Positions 1 to 6,982 of a DNA stretch of 21,949 nucleotides are shown piece by piece (the first letter of the stretch is position 1; each line of letters starts with the position of its first letter). The stretch lies in the NCBI GenBank assembly GCA_045534235.1, contig JAZSJI010000034.1, forward strand, positions 1 to 21,949. The letters are read 5' to 3'. The notes under the pieces were generated by a model. It had not been told where the DNA came from, searched no databases, and saw nothing but the letters and a program-made list of their open reading frames with translations. Position numbers and translations under genes: made by a program. The DNA is from Flemingiibacterium sp045534235 (GTDB taxonomy: Bacteria > Bacillota > Clostridia > Oscillospirales > CAG-272).

Positions 1-287
1 GCCTTTAAGTAGCCCTCGGGGCTGAAAACGCCGCCGCAAAGGGAAATCGGGGTGACGGCAACACGCTTGTTGATTATCGGAATACCGTATTCCTTCGAGA
101 GATTCTCACCGGTTATGACGAGCTTTTCTGCGGTTTTGGTGTTCTTATCGTAAATTTTTTCGGCGAAGCGATTTTCGTCTTCCGTTGCACAGTCGAGCAG
201 GGAAATGCTCATTGTGATCGTGCGGATGTCGAGGTTCTACTCACGTATCATATTTATTGTTTCTAAAATATCTGCGGTATTAAACAT
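1..287 (-). CDS. PFL family protein (UPF0210/DUF711), 3' end outside window, in-frame TAG
   Basis: Function in the cell is not established for this family. Reading the minus strand from the ATG at 287, the frame gives MFNTADILETINMIRE, a TAG at 239-237, then NLDIRTITMSISLLDC and, further on, EYGIPIINKRVAVTPISLCGG, which is the characteristic start of UPF0210. Both sides of the TAG match the family in the same frame, so the gene is continuous apart from this one codon. Family members usually carry Gln, Glu or His at this point, so a single CAG-to-TAG change would explain it. A GAGAGG ribosome site lies 8 nt before the ATG, and the gene follows the ACT-domain gene by 20 bp, the usual UPF0237-UPF0210 pairing. 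If TAG stops translation, the next in-frame ATG is at 212. The frame stays open to base 1. A nonsense mutation, contig-edge error or amber readthrough are all possible. Confidence 0.8.
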
Positions 288-307
288 TAGCTTAACCTCT
301 CAATAGC

Positions 308-577
308 TCAAATGGTGTGCATTGCAGAGAAGATGTCCTCGTGCATGGTCTGGATAACGAGTCCCGACTCCTTGCCGAGCGAGTTCATTTTATCGACAAA
401 ATCGGTGAAGGGGATTTTAAGATTGTCGATATCGACGAGCATTATCATTGCGAAATAATCGCTAAGAACGCTCTGCGAGATGTCGACGATGTTTGCGCCA
501 TACTCTGCGCAGCTCGTTGCGACCTTCGCGATAATTCCCATTGCGTCTTTTCCTGTTACGGTAATAACTGCTTTCAT
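308..577 (-). CDS. ACT domain-containing protein (UPF0237)
   Basis: An 89-residue protein that is essentially a single ACT domain, a small-molecule-binding regulatory fold. It opens with MKAVITVTGKDAMGIIAKVA and continues with YGANIVDISQSVL, both typical of the UPF0237 (COG3830) family. The ligand is not known; the genetic link to UPF0210 is conserved across Firmicutes and archaea, and here too the UPF0210 gene follows on the same strand. The frame extends upstream to 613, but the start at 577 is preferred because GAAAGGA lies about 9 nt ahead of it and the domain begins there. The gene ends in TGA. Confidence 0.9.
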   Translation of the reverse strand: MKAVITVTGKDAMGIIAKVATSCAEYGANIVDISQSVLSDYFAMIMLVDIDNLKIPFTDFVDKMNSLGKESGLVIQTMHEDIFSAMHTI

Positions 578-617
578 TTTGTGTGTCCTTTCGTGAAATA
601 AATATCTACTCATATAT

Positions 618-646
618 ATAATACACTATTTCGGCAGATTTTTCAA
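618..646 (-). promoter_or_regulatory. Sigma-A-type promoter for the ACT/UPF0210 operon
   Basis: On the minus strand TTGAAA (646-641) is followed after 17 nt by TATTAT (623-618), about 40 bp upstream of the ACT gene start. The spacing is ideal and the hexamers are close to consensus. The AT-rich rest of the intergenic stretch towards 730 shows no gene. Confidence 0.6.
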
Positions 647-734
647 GATGTTAGCGAGATAAAATACGAATGTTTTTATATTTTTGTAGGTGCACACCGT
701 GTTTTTATTTCCATGTTCATAAATTTACACTTAT

Positions 735-765
735 TTCGTTGAATTCTTCATTTTATTCGTTGAAT
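735..765 (+). promoter_or_regulatory. Direct repeat TTCGTTGAAT x2, candidate AraC-family operator
   Basis: The 10-mer TTCGTTGAAT occurs at 735-744 and again at 756-765, exactly 21 bp apart (two helical turns). The second copy ends 6 bp before the -35 hexamer of the promoter at 772-800. Direct repeats with this period next to the -35 box are the usual architecture of an AraC-family activator site, and an AraC gene lies at 3526-4284. The binding claim is inference; the repeat itself is directly visible. Confidence 0.45.
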
Positions 766-771
766 AATACA

Positions 772-800
772 TTGCAATTTTCTTGACTGTATGCTATAAT
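772..800 (+). promoter_or_regulatory. Sigma-A-type promoter for the Gfo/Idh gene
   Basis: TTGCAA (772-777), a 17-nt spacer and TATAAT (795-800), about 76 bp upstream of the chosen start. The weak -35 combined with a perfect -10 fits a promoter that needs an activator, consistent with the direct repeat just upstream. Confidence 0.65.
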
Positions 801-876
801 ATAACTGCGTCAAAGCAGAAAAGCTAAATAAATAGACGGCGCATAATCATTTGTCTTTGAGTTGGAGGAATTGGTA

Positions 877-1902
877 ATGCTTAAAATAGGAATTGTAGGC
901 TGCGGCAATATTTTCACAATGCACGCAACGAGCGCACATCATCTTGAAAATTCACAGATCGTTGGTGTCTGCGATATTAAGAAGGATCGTGCAGACAAGG
1001 CTGCAAAAAAATACAACTGTAAAGCGTATTATGATTACAAGGAACTGATAAATAAGGATAACATCGACGTTGTTCACATATGCGTACCCCATTATCTTCA
1101 TCCTATCATTTCAAAATATGCTATAGAAGCAGGTGTGCACGTTCTTTGCGAAAAGCCAATGAGCATAAAATACGAGGACGCGCTTGAAAACGTCGCACTT
1201 GCGGAGAAAAACGGCGTAAAGTACGGCATTATTTTTCAGTGCAGATATAATGACTCTGCCAAATTGGTTAAGGAAAAGATCGAGGACGGTACGCTTGGCA
1301 AGATCATTTCTGCAAGAGTGGTGCTTACTTGGTGCAAGCCCGACGAGTACTACAGTCTGTCCGACTGGAAGGGCACGTGGGAAAAAGAGGGCGGCGGTGT
1401 TCTAATAGATCAAGCTATTCATTCCATTGATCTCGCCAATTGGTTTATAAACGACGAGGTTGAGCACGTTCAGGCGCATATGTCAAATCGCGGTCATTCC
1501 ATTATGGAGGTTGACGATACCGCTGAGGGCTTTATCAGGTACAAAGGCGGAGCAACCCTCGGATTTTGGGCAATGAACAACTACGGCTGTGACGAGCCCA
1601 TTGAAATACGACTTTTCTGCGAAAACGGAAAAGTAACGATGGACTATGACAATGCAGAAATCGTACTTAACGACGGACGGCGTTTTTCGACAAAAACGAC
1701 AGTAGACCCCGACGTAGTATACGAGGACGGAAAGGATTATTGGGGCTTCCAGCATATTCGTGAAATTAAAGACTTTTACGATGCTGTTGAAAATGACAGA
1801 GAGCCGACTATAAGCGGTAGGGAAGCTTTGAAGATTCAAAAATTAGTTTGCGAAATTTACGAAAAGGGAACAAAAAATTTCGAAAGAAATTCGATTGATT
1901 AA
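877..1902 (+). CDS. Gfo/Idh/MocA family oxidoreductase
   Basis: A 341-residue NAD(P)-dependent dehydrogenase of the glucose-fructose oxidoreductase/inositol dehydrogenase family, probably cytosolic and acting on a sugar, cyclitol or related polyol. The N-terminal Rossmann motif GIVGCGNI is at residues 5-12, the signature EKP at 92-94, and the catalytic GGGVLIDQAIHSIDL block at about 172-186, with Asp178 and His182 as the likely catalytic pair. The length is normal for the family. A TTG-initiated frame from 862 would start inside the ribosome site TTGGAGGAA, so the ATG at 877, 8 nt after GGAGG, is the start. The gene stands alone on the plus strand, facing the MFS transporter gene across a shared hairpin. 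Substrate cannot be read from the sequence; the neighbouring transporter and AraC regulator suggest uptake and oxidation of a carbohydrate. Confidence 0.92.
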   Translation: MLKIGIVGCGNIFTMHATSAHHLENSQIVGVCDIKKDRADKAAKKYNCKAYYDYKELINKDNIDVVHICVPHYLHPIISKYAIEAGVHVLCEKPMSIKYEDALENVALAEKNGVKYGIIFQCRYNDSAKLVKEKIEDGTLGKIISARVVLTWCKPDEYYSLSDWKGTWEKEGGGVLIDQAIHSIDLANWFINDEVEHVQAHMSNRGHSIMEVDDTAEGFIRYKGGATLGFWAMNNYGCDEPIEIRLFCENGKVTMDYDNAEIVLNDGRRFSTKTTVDPDVVYEDGKDYWGFQHIREIKDFYDAVENDREPTISGREALKIQKLVCEIYEKGTKNFERNSID

Positions 1903-1942
1903 ATTACGAACGTACGGCACTCTTGAGTCCGCATTATGAGTA

Positions 1943-2000
1943 TATGAATAGTTTACCGCCTCCGACATAATGTATCAGGTGTTATGTCGGAGGCGGTTTA
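1943..2000. repeat. Dispersed palindromic repeat, copy 1 (also terminator-like)
   Basis: A conserved leader (TATGAATAGTTT, 1943-1954) precedes a perfect 16-bp stem, ACCGCCTCCGACATAA at 1955-1970 and its reverse complement at 1982-1997, with an 11-nt loop. A related element lies at 6332-6390, sharing the 19-mer TATGAATAGTTTACCGCCT and the loop core TAATGTATCA. The conserved sequence extends outside the stem, so this is more than two independently evolved terminators. Being located between convergent genes, the stem may end transcription on both strands, although the T-tracts are short. Confidence 0.7.
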
Positions 2001-2003
2001 TAT
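1955..2003. terminator. Bidirectional hairpin between Gfo/Idh and MFS genes
   Basis: The 16-bp stem of repeat copy 1 lies 52 bp after the Gfo/Idh stop and 30 bp after the MFS stop on the other strand. It is followed by TTTATATTT on plus and by AAACTATTC on minus, so termination is plausible mainly on the plus strand. Confidence 0.55.
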
Positions 2004-2029
2004 TTAGTTAAGCTTTTATGGCAAAGAGT

Positions 2030-3346
2030 TTACTGACTGACAAGCTCAGCGTCCTCTTTTGCTTTCAACTGGGCTTCAATAATTTTTCTGTCGCGACGGG
2101 ATGCCCAAAGCACGTATTGCATCGTAATGGTTACAAAAATCATCAAAGCACCGAAAATGTAAAATGCGAGGTTATAGCTACCGAGGAGATCGTACAAAAG
2201 GTTGCCAAGCGGTGAGCCTACAGCAAAGCCCGCGGTGCTTGCGGCGGCAAAAAGACCTACGAATTTTTCAAACTCCATATTGCCGAAAAACTCCATTGCG
2301 AAAAGCGGAAGCATAACGGTTTCAAGCGGAAGTGCAATCGAGCCAAATACGGTCCTGGCAAATGCAATAATATGTCCTACCGGAGTATTCGAGACAAGTA
2401 CAAGCCCCGTTATGGAAAAGAATGCACAAGAGAGCGCAATGTTCATAGAAAGGCGCATGCCGAGCTTGTCATACATAAATCCGCTGGAGAATTTCGATAC
2501 GGTAAGTAAAATACTGCTCACACTTGAAATCGTGGCAACAAGTGCCGGAGCCAGTCCTAAATCATACATGTGCGGAATGGCGATACCTCCAAGACCTTGC
2601 AGTGTCATTCCCGTCATAAACATACATACAAGTGCGAGGTAAAAATACGGCTTTTTTACGGCGTCATTGTAGCTCATTCCGTACCAGCCCTCACCTCTCG
2701 CCTTCCGTTTTTTTGCCACAACCACAGTCTTGCCGCTCTCGCCCTTTGGATTTTCACGGAAGAATATGATAATGAGCAATAGCATAACTGCTAAAACTGC
2801 TGTAACAAGATGGTATGATGTGCGGTAGCCGAACGGCTTGCCCTCTGCAAATATGATCGGGGATATGATCTGTACAGCAATGGCGCCGCCAATACCGTTA
2901 GCGGCTAGTATTGCACCGGTTACGGTTCCTTTATTTGATTTGCACCATTTGTTTACAACTGCACTTGTCATAGTCGTGGTGGTCCAGGAGATACCTATGC
3001 CAAGGAAAAGGCTTCCTATATAGAACCCGTACAGAGTATTTGCAACCGAGTTTATGAGCGCAAAGCAGATAAGGCAAATAAATCCGGCGCAAATGAGCTT
3101 CTTTGTACCAAAGCGGAAAAGAAGCTTGCCAAAAAACAAATTCAGCACTGTTGTTGTAATATATCTTATTGTGTTGCTAAGGGAAAAAGCACCTCTGGGG
3201 ATGTCTAATGCCTCGGTAATAGCAGTCAGGTACAAATTAGCGCCGCTGCTGCAAAATCCTAGGCTGATTGCTACTATCAAAAAGCAAAGTGCGATCATCA
3301 CCCAGGTATAATCGAATTTTAGCTTCTTCGGTGCTTGCTCGTCCAT
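2030..3346 (-). CDS. MFS transporter
   Basis: A 438-residue polytopic membrane protein with about 12 hydrophobic segments in two halves, separated by a charged cytoplasmic loop (about residues 205-235, rich in Lys/Arg) as in the major facilitator superfamily. The first helix follows FDYTWVMIALCFLIVAI, and an MFS loop-2-type motif is seen as GKLLFRFGTKK. The second half has GFMYDKLGMR at the equivalent position. Overall it resembles monocarboxylate/oxalate-formate-type or sugar-acid carriers, but the substrate is not decidable. The start at 3346 is chosen because AGAAGG lies 6 nt ahead; the frame extends to 3382 without a better ribosome site. It is transcribed divergently from the AraC regulator, suggesting that regulator controls it. 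Confidence 0.88.
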   Translation of the reverse strand: MDEQAPKKLKFDYTWVMIALCFLIVAISLGFCSSGANLYLTAITEALDIPRGAFSLSNTIRYITTTVLNLFFGKLLFRFGTKKLICAGFICLICFALINSVANTLYGFYIGSLFLGIGISWTTTTMTSAVVNKWCKSNKGTVTGAILAANGIGGAIAVQIISPIIFAEGKPFGYRTSYHLVTAVLAVMLLLIIIFFRENPKGESGKTVVVAKKRKARGEGWYGMSYNDAVKKPYFYLALVCMFMTGMTLQGLGGIAIPHMYDLGLAPALVATISSVSSILLTVSKFSSGFMYDKLGMRLSMNIALSCAFFSITGLVLVSNTPVGHIIAFARTVFGSIALPLETVMLPLFAMEFFGNMEFEKFVGLFAAASTAGFAVGSPLGNLLYDLLGSYNLAFYIFGALMIFVTITMQYVLWASRRDRKIIEAQLKAKEDAELVSQ

Positions 3347-3380
3347 AATGAACCTTCTTTCAATAAATATTACACCATAC

Positions 3381-3408
3381 ATTATATCAAATACGGTATT
3401 ATTGTAAA
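3381..3408 (-). promoter_or_regulatory. Promoter for the MFS gene
   Basis: On the minus strand TTTACA (3408-3403), a 16-nt spacer and TATAAT (3386-3381), about 35 bp ahead of the MFS start. It lies back to back with the araC promoter in the 179-bp divergent intergenic region, where a shared regulator could act on both. Confidence 0.6.
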
Positions 3409-3459
3409 TAGAAAAAAAGAAGCAATATGGAATTTTTGAAACAAAATTTGATACTGTTA

Positions 3460-3488
3460 TTGCAAATTTGCTTGGCGTATAGTATAAT
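3460..3488 (+). promoter_or_regulatory. Promoter for the AraC-family gene
   Basis: TTGCAA (3460-3465), a 17-nt spacer and TATAAT (3483-3488). Both hexamers are identical to those of the Gfo/Idh promoter at 772-800, and the spacers also share CTTG and GTAT blocks, which hints at common control. Confidence 0.65.
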
Positions 3489-3525
3489 TGTTGTGATATA
3501 AAATCGTATATATCGGAGATGTAAT

Positions 3526-4284
3526 ATGCTTAACAATATAGAAAATTTGAAAATTATATCCGCACTGCATCAAACAAGCAAACCCTACGGAACCGTTAAG
3601 TCCAGAAAAGCGCACGGCTTCAGCATCCGCGTTCGTGGCTCTATGCAATATATTTTTGAAGATAAAACGATAACCGTAAACGAGGGCGAAATGATATTTT
3701 TGCCCAAGGGCTGCAGCTATGAATATAAAAAGGTATCAGAGGGTGATGCCATCGCTACGATCATCAATATGGAGGGCGATTTTGGTGATATGGGTGTGTC
3801 GTGCTATTCCATAAAGGATTTTTACAATGCCGAATACATAATGCACCATTTTGCTGACCTATGGAAATTCGGCAGCCAAAGTCAGAAATATGAGTGCTTT
3901 GCGCTCTTATATAGCTTGATTGCTTACGTTTCCAACTTGGAGGAATTGAAATATCAGGACAAAAAGAAGCAAAGTGTGATAGAACCTGCACTCGCATATT
4001 TACAGCGTCATATCTACGACAGTGACCTAAAAATTGATGAATTGCATCATTTGTGCGGTGTTTCTGATACATATTTCAGAAAAATATTTATCGCGCGCTT
4101 TGGGACAAGCCCAAAAAACTATGTGCTCGGAAAACGCATTTCGTATGCTAAATCTATTATCGACAGCGGTGAATTCAGCACAGTCAGGGAGCTTGCGCTG
4201 ATGGTTGGGTATAAAGATCCTCTCTATTTCGGAAAGGTATTCAAGCAGCATTACGGCGCATCGCCTGTTGATATGAACCGATGA
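3526..4284 (+). CDS. AraC family transcriptional regulator
   Basis: A 252-residue DNA-binding regulator. The N-terminal part (about residues 15-105) is a cupin-like ligand-sensing domain with VNEGEMIFLPKGCSYEY typical of the AraC-binding fold. Residues about 155-250 form the double helix-turn-helix domain, with IDELHHLCGVSDTYFRKIF as the first HTH and VRELALMVGYKDPLYFGKVFKQHYG as the second, ending on the usual GASP block. GGAG lies 7 nt before the ATG. It is divergent from the MFS transporter and 2.6 kb from the Gfo/Idh gene; by location it probably activates both in response to a sugar-like ligand. Which ligand is unknown. It ends in TGA. Confidence 0.92.
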   Translation: MLNNIENLKIISALHQTSKPYGTVKSRKAHGFSIRVRGSMQYIFEDKTITVNEGEMIFLPKGCSYEYKKVSEGDAIATIINMEGDFGDMGVSCYSIKDFYNAEYIMHHFADLWKFGSQSQKYECFALLYSLIAYVSNLEELKYQDKKKQSVIEPALAYLQRHIYDSDLKIDELHHLCGVSDTYFRKIFIARFGTSPKNYVLGKRISYAKSIIDSGEFSTVRELALMVGYKDPLYFGKVFKQHYGASPVDMNR

Positions 4285-4325
4285 TGTGAGCATATCGAAG
4301 AAAATTCGTATGATTAAGCTTATTA

Positions 4326-4354
4326 TTGACACACAAAGAAAATAGTGGTATAAT
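4326..4354 (+). promoter_or_regulatory. Strong sigma-A promoter for the MATE operon
   Basis: TTGACA (4326-4331), a 17-nt spacer and TATAAT (4349-4354): a full consensus promoter starting the MATE gene about 70 bp downstream. The short stretch between the AraC stop and this promoter holds only a weak hairpin-like CATATCGAA/TTCGTATG pair without a T-tract. Confidence 0.8.
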
Positions 4355-4423
4355 ATGGGCGAAGTACAACAAAAAATAAAGCAAATAGGCAAAAATACTT
4401 TATTTTGAAAGGCGGCTTTAGCT

Positions 4424-5773
4424 ATGAGGAGTGCTAAAATCGATATGCTTTCGGGGTCGATTACTAAAGGCATTATTTCTATGACGATCCCGATTATGAT
4501 AATGAACGTTATGCAGAATATGTTCAATCTTATTGATATGACTGTTCTCGGGAAATTCGCAGACGATGCGGCGGTCGGTGCTGTAGGTGCGTGCAGCTCG
4601 ATAATAGCTCTGTTCACAGGACTTTTGATAGGCATTTCCGTGGGTTCAAACGTAATCGTTGCGAGGTATATCGGAGCAGGCAACAAGGAAAAAGTCGAAA
4701 AAGCTATCGGTACAGCCTTGTTTTTTGCAATGCTTGGCGGACTTGTTTTGCTTATTATTGGCGTAAGCTTTGCCGAGGTTTTCCTTAAATGGACGAACTG
4801 TGACGAAAGCTTAATACCCCAGGCGGTGCTGTATTTCAGAATATATTTCCTCGGTGTTCCCGTAGTGCTGCTTTATAATTTCAGCGCTTCGATTTTGCGA
4901 GCGATGGGTGACACGAAGCGTCCAATGTATTTTCTTTTGATGGGCGGCGTTCTTAAGATTTTGCTTAATCTTTGCGGTAGTGCCGTTTTTCATATGGGAA
5001 GTGCGGGCGTTGCTCTCGCAACGATTGCGTGCAACGCACTTGCAGGCGGACTTTGCTTTATGGTTTTGTGCAAAAGCAAAAACGGCTTCGGTTTTTCCTT
5101 CAGGCACTTTAAGCTTTACGGCGCGGAGCTTGGGGACATTCTGCGTGTGGGCGTGCCGGCAGGACTTCAGCAGGCACTTTATTCGTTTGCAAACGTAACT
5201 ATCGCTGCCGCGGTCAATAACTTTGGTCCCGACGCTACAACGGGACTTTCCATAGCAAATCAGTTTGACGGAATTTTATATCAGATCTCACTCGCTACGG
5301 CGTATGCCGCGACACCGTATATTGCCCAGAATATCGGAGCAGGGAATTTTAGCCGTGCGAAAAAGGCTGTACTTAGTGCGATGCTTATTACGATTGCATT
5401 TGGCGCAAGCTTTGGTGCACTTTCGGCAATATTCTCGCCCGAGCTTTCCTCGATAATGTCCTCGACACCTGCGGTAATAGAGTACTCGTGTCAAAAAATG
5501 ATTATCGTGTCAAGTACATATTTCATATGCGGCATCAACGAGGTAATGTCGGGAACACTGCGCGGTATTGGCAAGGCTATCATCCCTACGATAACGACGC
5601 TCATCTTTATGTGCCTTATTCGCTTCCCGTGGGTGTACTTCATATTCCCGCTTTGTCCTAATCTCACGTTTCTTTATCTTATCTGGCCGATCGGTTGGGT
5701 ACTGTCGATCATCACTCAGCTCTGTGTATATTTCCCCTCGATGGCGAAATTGCAGAAGAAGCACGCTGTATAA
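4424..5773 (+). CDS. MATE family efflux transporter
   Basis: A 449-residue membrane protein with about 12 hydrophobic segments and no signal peptide, matching the multidrug and toxic compound extrusion family (Na+- or H+-coupled antiport). The N-terminus MLSGSITKGIISMTIPIMI and the following NLIDMTVLGKF are the family's helix 1-2 signature; ILRAMGDTKRPMYF and the second-half IAQNIGAGNFSRAKKA and TLRGIGKAIIPT blocks repeat the pattern expected from internal duplication. Length is normal. AAAGGCGG precedes the ATG by about 8 nt. The downstream gene follows after 19 bp with its own AGGAG, so the two are probably one operon. The export substrate is not predictable. Confidence 0.93.
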   Translation: MRSAKIDMLSGSITKGIISMTIPIMIMNVMQNMFNLIDMTVLGKFADDAAVGAVGACSSIIALFTGLLIGISVGSNVIVARYIGAGNKEKVEKAIGTALFFAMLGGLVLLIIGVSFAEVFLKWTNCDESLIPQAVLYFRIYFLGVPVVLLYNFSASILRAMGDTKRPMYFLLMGGVLKILLNLCGSAVFHMGSAGVALATIACNALAGGLCFMVLCKSKNGFGFSFRHFKLYGAELGDILRVGVPAGLQQALYSFANVTIAAAVNNFGPDATTGLSIANQFDGILYQISLATAYAATPYIAQNIGAGNFSRAKKAVLSAMLITIAFGASFGALSAIFSPELSSIMSSTPAVIEYSCQKMIIVSSTYFICGINEVMSGTLRGIGKAIIPTITTLIFMCLIRFPWVYFIFPLCPNLTFLYLIWPIGWVLSIITQLCVYFPSMAKLQKKHAV

Positions 5774-5792
5774 TATTCTTTAGGAGAACAGT

Positions 5793-6326
5793 ATGAACGA
5801 CTACAAAAATTTCACCGAATACGTTGTGCGCCCCGAGCCTACGGCTAAAAATACACTCGCGCGCGTTATGCTTATTTGCGCTTACTCTGTTTTCACCGCG
5901 GTGTATCTCTTTATATTTTGGGTGTTGCTTCAAGGGCTTGCGCTCGTGATACTGCTCCCGTTTCTGCTCTTTGCTATCGTCAAGCTGACGTGGCGATTTG
6001 TTTGCGTCGAGTACGAGTACGCAATCGAGGCGGGCGAGCTTACCGTCGCCGCTATATACGGCGGTGCGACGAGGCGTGTCAAGTGCCGCGTGCAGCTCAC
6101 CGAGGCGACTCTTATCGCGCCGTATGACGGCGCGCGGGTGCAGATGCTTACAAATGGCGACATATCGCAGGTGAAACGCTTTGCAAACGAGGATAGCGAG
6201 AGCGCGTACGTTTGCGTGTATCCCGACCAGAAACATGGCAAAAAGTACGCGCTCATCTTTGAAACGAATTCCGAGGCACAGCGTATACTTCGCCTTTGCA
6301 ATCCCGTCGCATTCGTAGCCCACTAA
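5793..6326 (+). CDS. Two-helix membrane protein with a beta-rich C-terminal domain (possibly DUF6106-like)
   Basis: A 177-residue protein I cannot name with certainty. Residues about 23-70 form two closely spaced hydrophobic helices, and the rest reads as a beta-rich cytosolic domain (YEYAIEAGELTVAAIYGGATRRVKCRVQL). This layout resembles small clostridial membrane proteins with PH-like domains (DUF6106-type). It starts 19 bp after the MATE gene with AGGAG six nucleotides ahead of its ATG, so it is probably co-transcribed with it. Use of GCG/CGC codons is higher here than in the Gfo/MFS/AraC block, and similar to the downstream lipoprotein gene. The name is inference from architecture only. 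Confidence 0.75.
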   Translation: MNDYKNFTEYVVRPEPTAKNTLARVMLICAYSVFTAVYLFIFWVLLQGLALVILLPFLLFAIVKLTWRFVCVEYEYAIEAGELTVAAIYGGATRRVKCRVQLTEATLIAPYDGARVQMLTNGDISQVKRFANEDSESAYVCVYPDQKHGKKYALIFETNSEAQRILRLCNPVAFVAH

Positions 6327-6331
6327 CAGTT

Positions 6332-6390
6332 TATGAATAGTTTACCGCCTTCGATAATATAATGTATCAAACATTATATCGGAGGCCCTT
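6332..6390. repeat. Dispersed palindromic repeat, copy 2
   Basis: Shares the 19-mer TATGAATAGTTTACCGCCT with copy 1 at 1943, and then TAATGTATCA in the loop region. The stem is GCCTTCGATA-AT-ATAATGT paired with ACATTATATCGGAGGC, so compared with copy 1 the arms have changed together (GTGTTATGTC to ACATTATATC on the right) while keeping pairing, apart from a small bulge and one G-T pair. Such compensatory change suggests that the hairpin itself is kept. The element fills the gap between two plus-strand genes and reaches the next start codon. Confidence 0.65.
6381..6385 (+). promoter_or_regulatory. Shine-Dalgarno embedded in repeat copy 2
   Basis: GGAGG at 6381-6385, 5 nt before the ATG at 6391, is the only good ribosome site for the lipoprotein gene. 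It is part of the right arm of the palindrome, so it would be base-paired with GCCTTC when the hairpin forms. Translation control by folding is inference. Confidence 0.55.
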
Positions 6391-6945
6391 ATGCGTTATA
6401 TTATCGCGTGCGTGATGCTCGCACTCACGCTTCTTTTTACGTCGTGCACAAACGCAGAGCGCGGCGACAGGCTCGCATATCAAAGCTCAAAATTATACGT
6501 GGAGGCCACGTTTACACTCGACGGTGAAGTAATGCCCGTTACGCTGACGCTCGAAGCACCCGAATACGACGATGACGGGCGTATGCTCGCGCGTGACGCG
6601 ACACTTACGCTCGGCGAAAACAGTATAATTTCGGGTGTTAAATTTGAAATCGTGGGCGGTGAGGTGTACGTTTCCTCGGGAACGCTCAAAATACCGATAG
6701 CGGATGCGGCTGTAGTGTCGGGGGTGTCAGACATAATCTCGCTGTTTTGTATTTCGGGTGAATACTATCATTCCTCGGAAAATACTAAAATCGGCGGTGT
6801 AAAGTGCGAGCGTGCCGTGTACGTAAACGGCGACAATAAGGTTGAGGTGACTCTTGACACGACGTGTATGCTCCCGACGGATATAGTCGCCGAGATAAGC
6901 GGTCGCACCATCGCCGCGGATATTTCGTATATTAAAGCAGAATGA
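6391..6945 (+). CDS. Putative lipoprotein, function unknown
   Basis: A 184-residue protein with a short lipoprotein signal: Arg2, a hydrophobic core (IIACVMLALTLLF) and a lipobox-like LFTSC ending at Cys19, the predicted lipidation site. The mature part is beta-rich (YVEATFTLDGEVMPVTLTLEA; VSGVKFEIV-type strands) and acidic, and would be held on the outer face of the membrane. I do not recognise a named domain; it resembles small clostridial lipoproteins of the LolA/LppX type only in general shape. The start is fixed by GGAGG at 6381 and by the signal peptide. It follows the two-helix membrane protein by 64 bp on the same strand, all of which is taken up by the palindromic repeat. It ends in TGA just before a strong terminator. 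Confidence 0.8.
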   Translation: MRYIIACVMLALTLLFTSCTNAERGDRLAYQSSKLYVEATFTLDGEVMPVTLTLEAPEYDDDGRMLARDATLTLGENSIISGVKFEIVGGEVYVSSGTLKIPIADAAVVSGVSDIISLFCISGEYYHSSENTKIGGVKCERAVYVNGDNKVEVTLDTTCMLPTDIVAEISGRTIAADISYIKAE

Positions 6946-6947
6946 AA

Positions 6948-6982
6948 ATCGGGTAACGCCGCGGCGTTACCCGATAATTTTA
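6948..6982. terminator. Bidirectional terminator between lipoprotein gene and gpmI
   Basis: A perfect 28-bp palindrome (6948-6975; half-site ATCGGGTAACGCCG) followed by AATTTTATTT on plus, and preceded by AAAA to give a T-tract on minus. It lies 2 bp after one stop codon and 4 bp after the opposing gpmI stop, so one hairpin serves both convergent genes. Confidence 0.85.

Noticed and set aside
647..734. Intergenic AT-rich stretch between ACT gene and Gfo/Idh promoter as a hidden small gene
   Set aside because: No frame with a ribosome site and start codon of useful length on either strand.
862..876. TTG start for the Gfo/Idh protein five codons upstream
   Set aside because: This TTG is part of the ribosome site TTGGAGGAA; the ATG at 877 is correctly spaced and begins at the Rossmann strand.
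4290..4315. CATATCGAA/TTCGTATG pair after the AraC gene as a terminator
   Set aside because: The stem is short with a bulge and has no T-tract.
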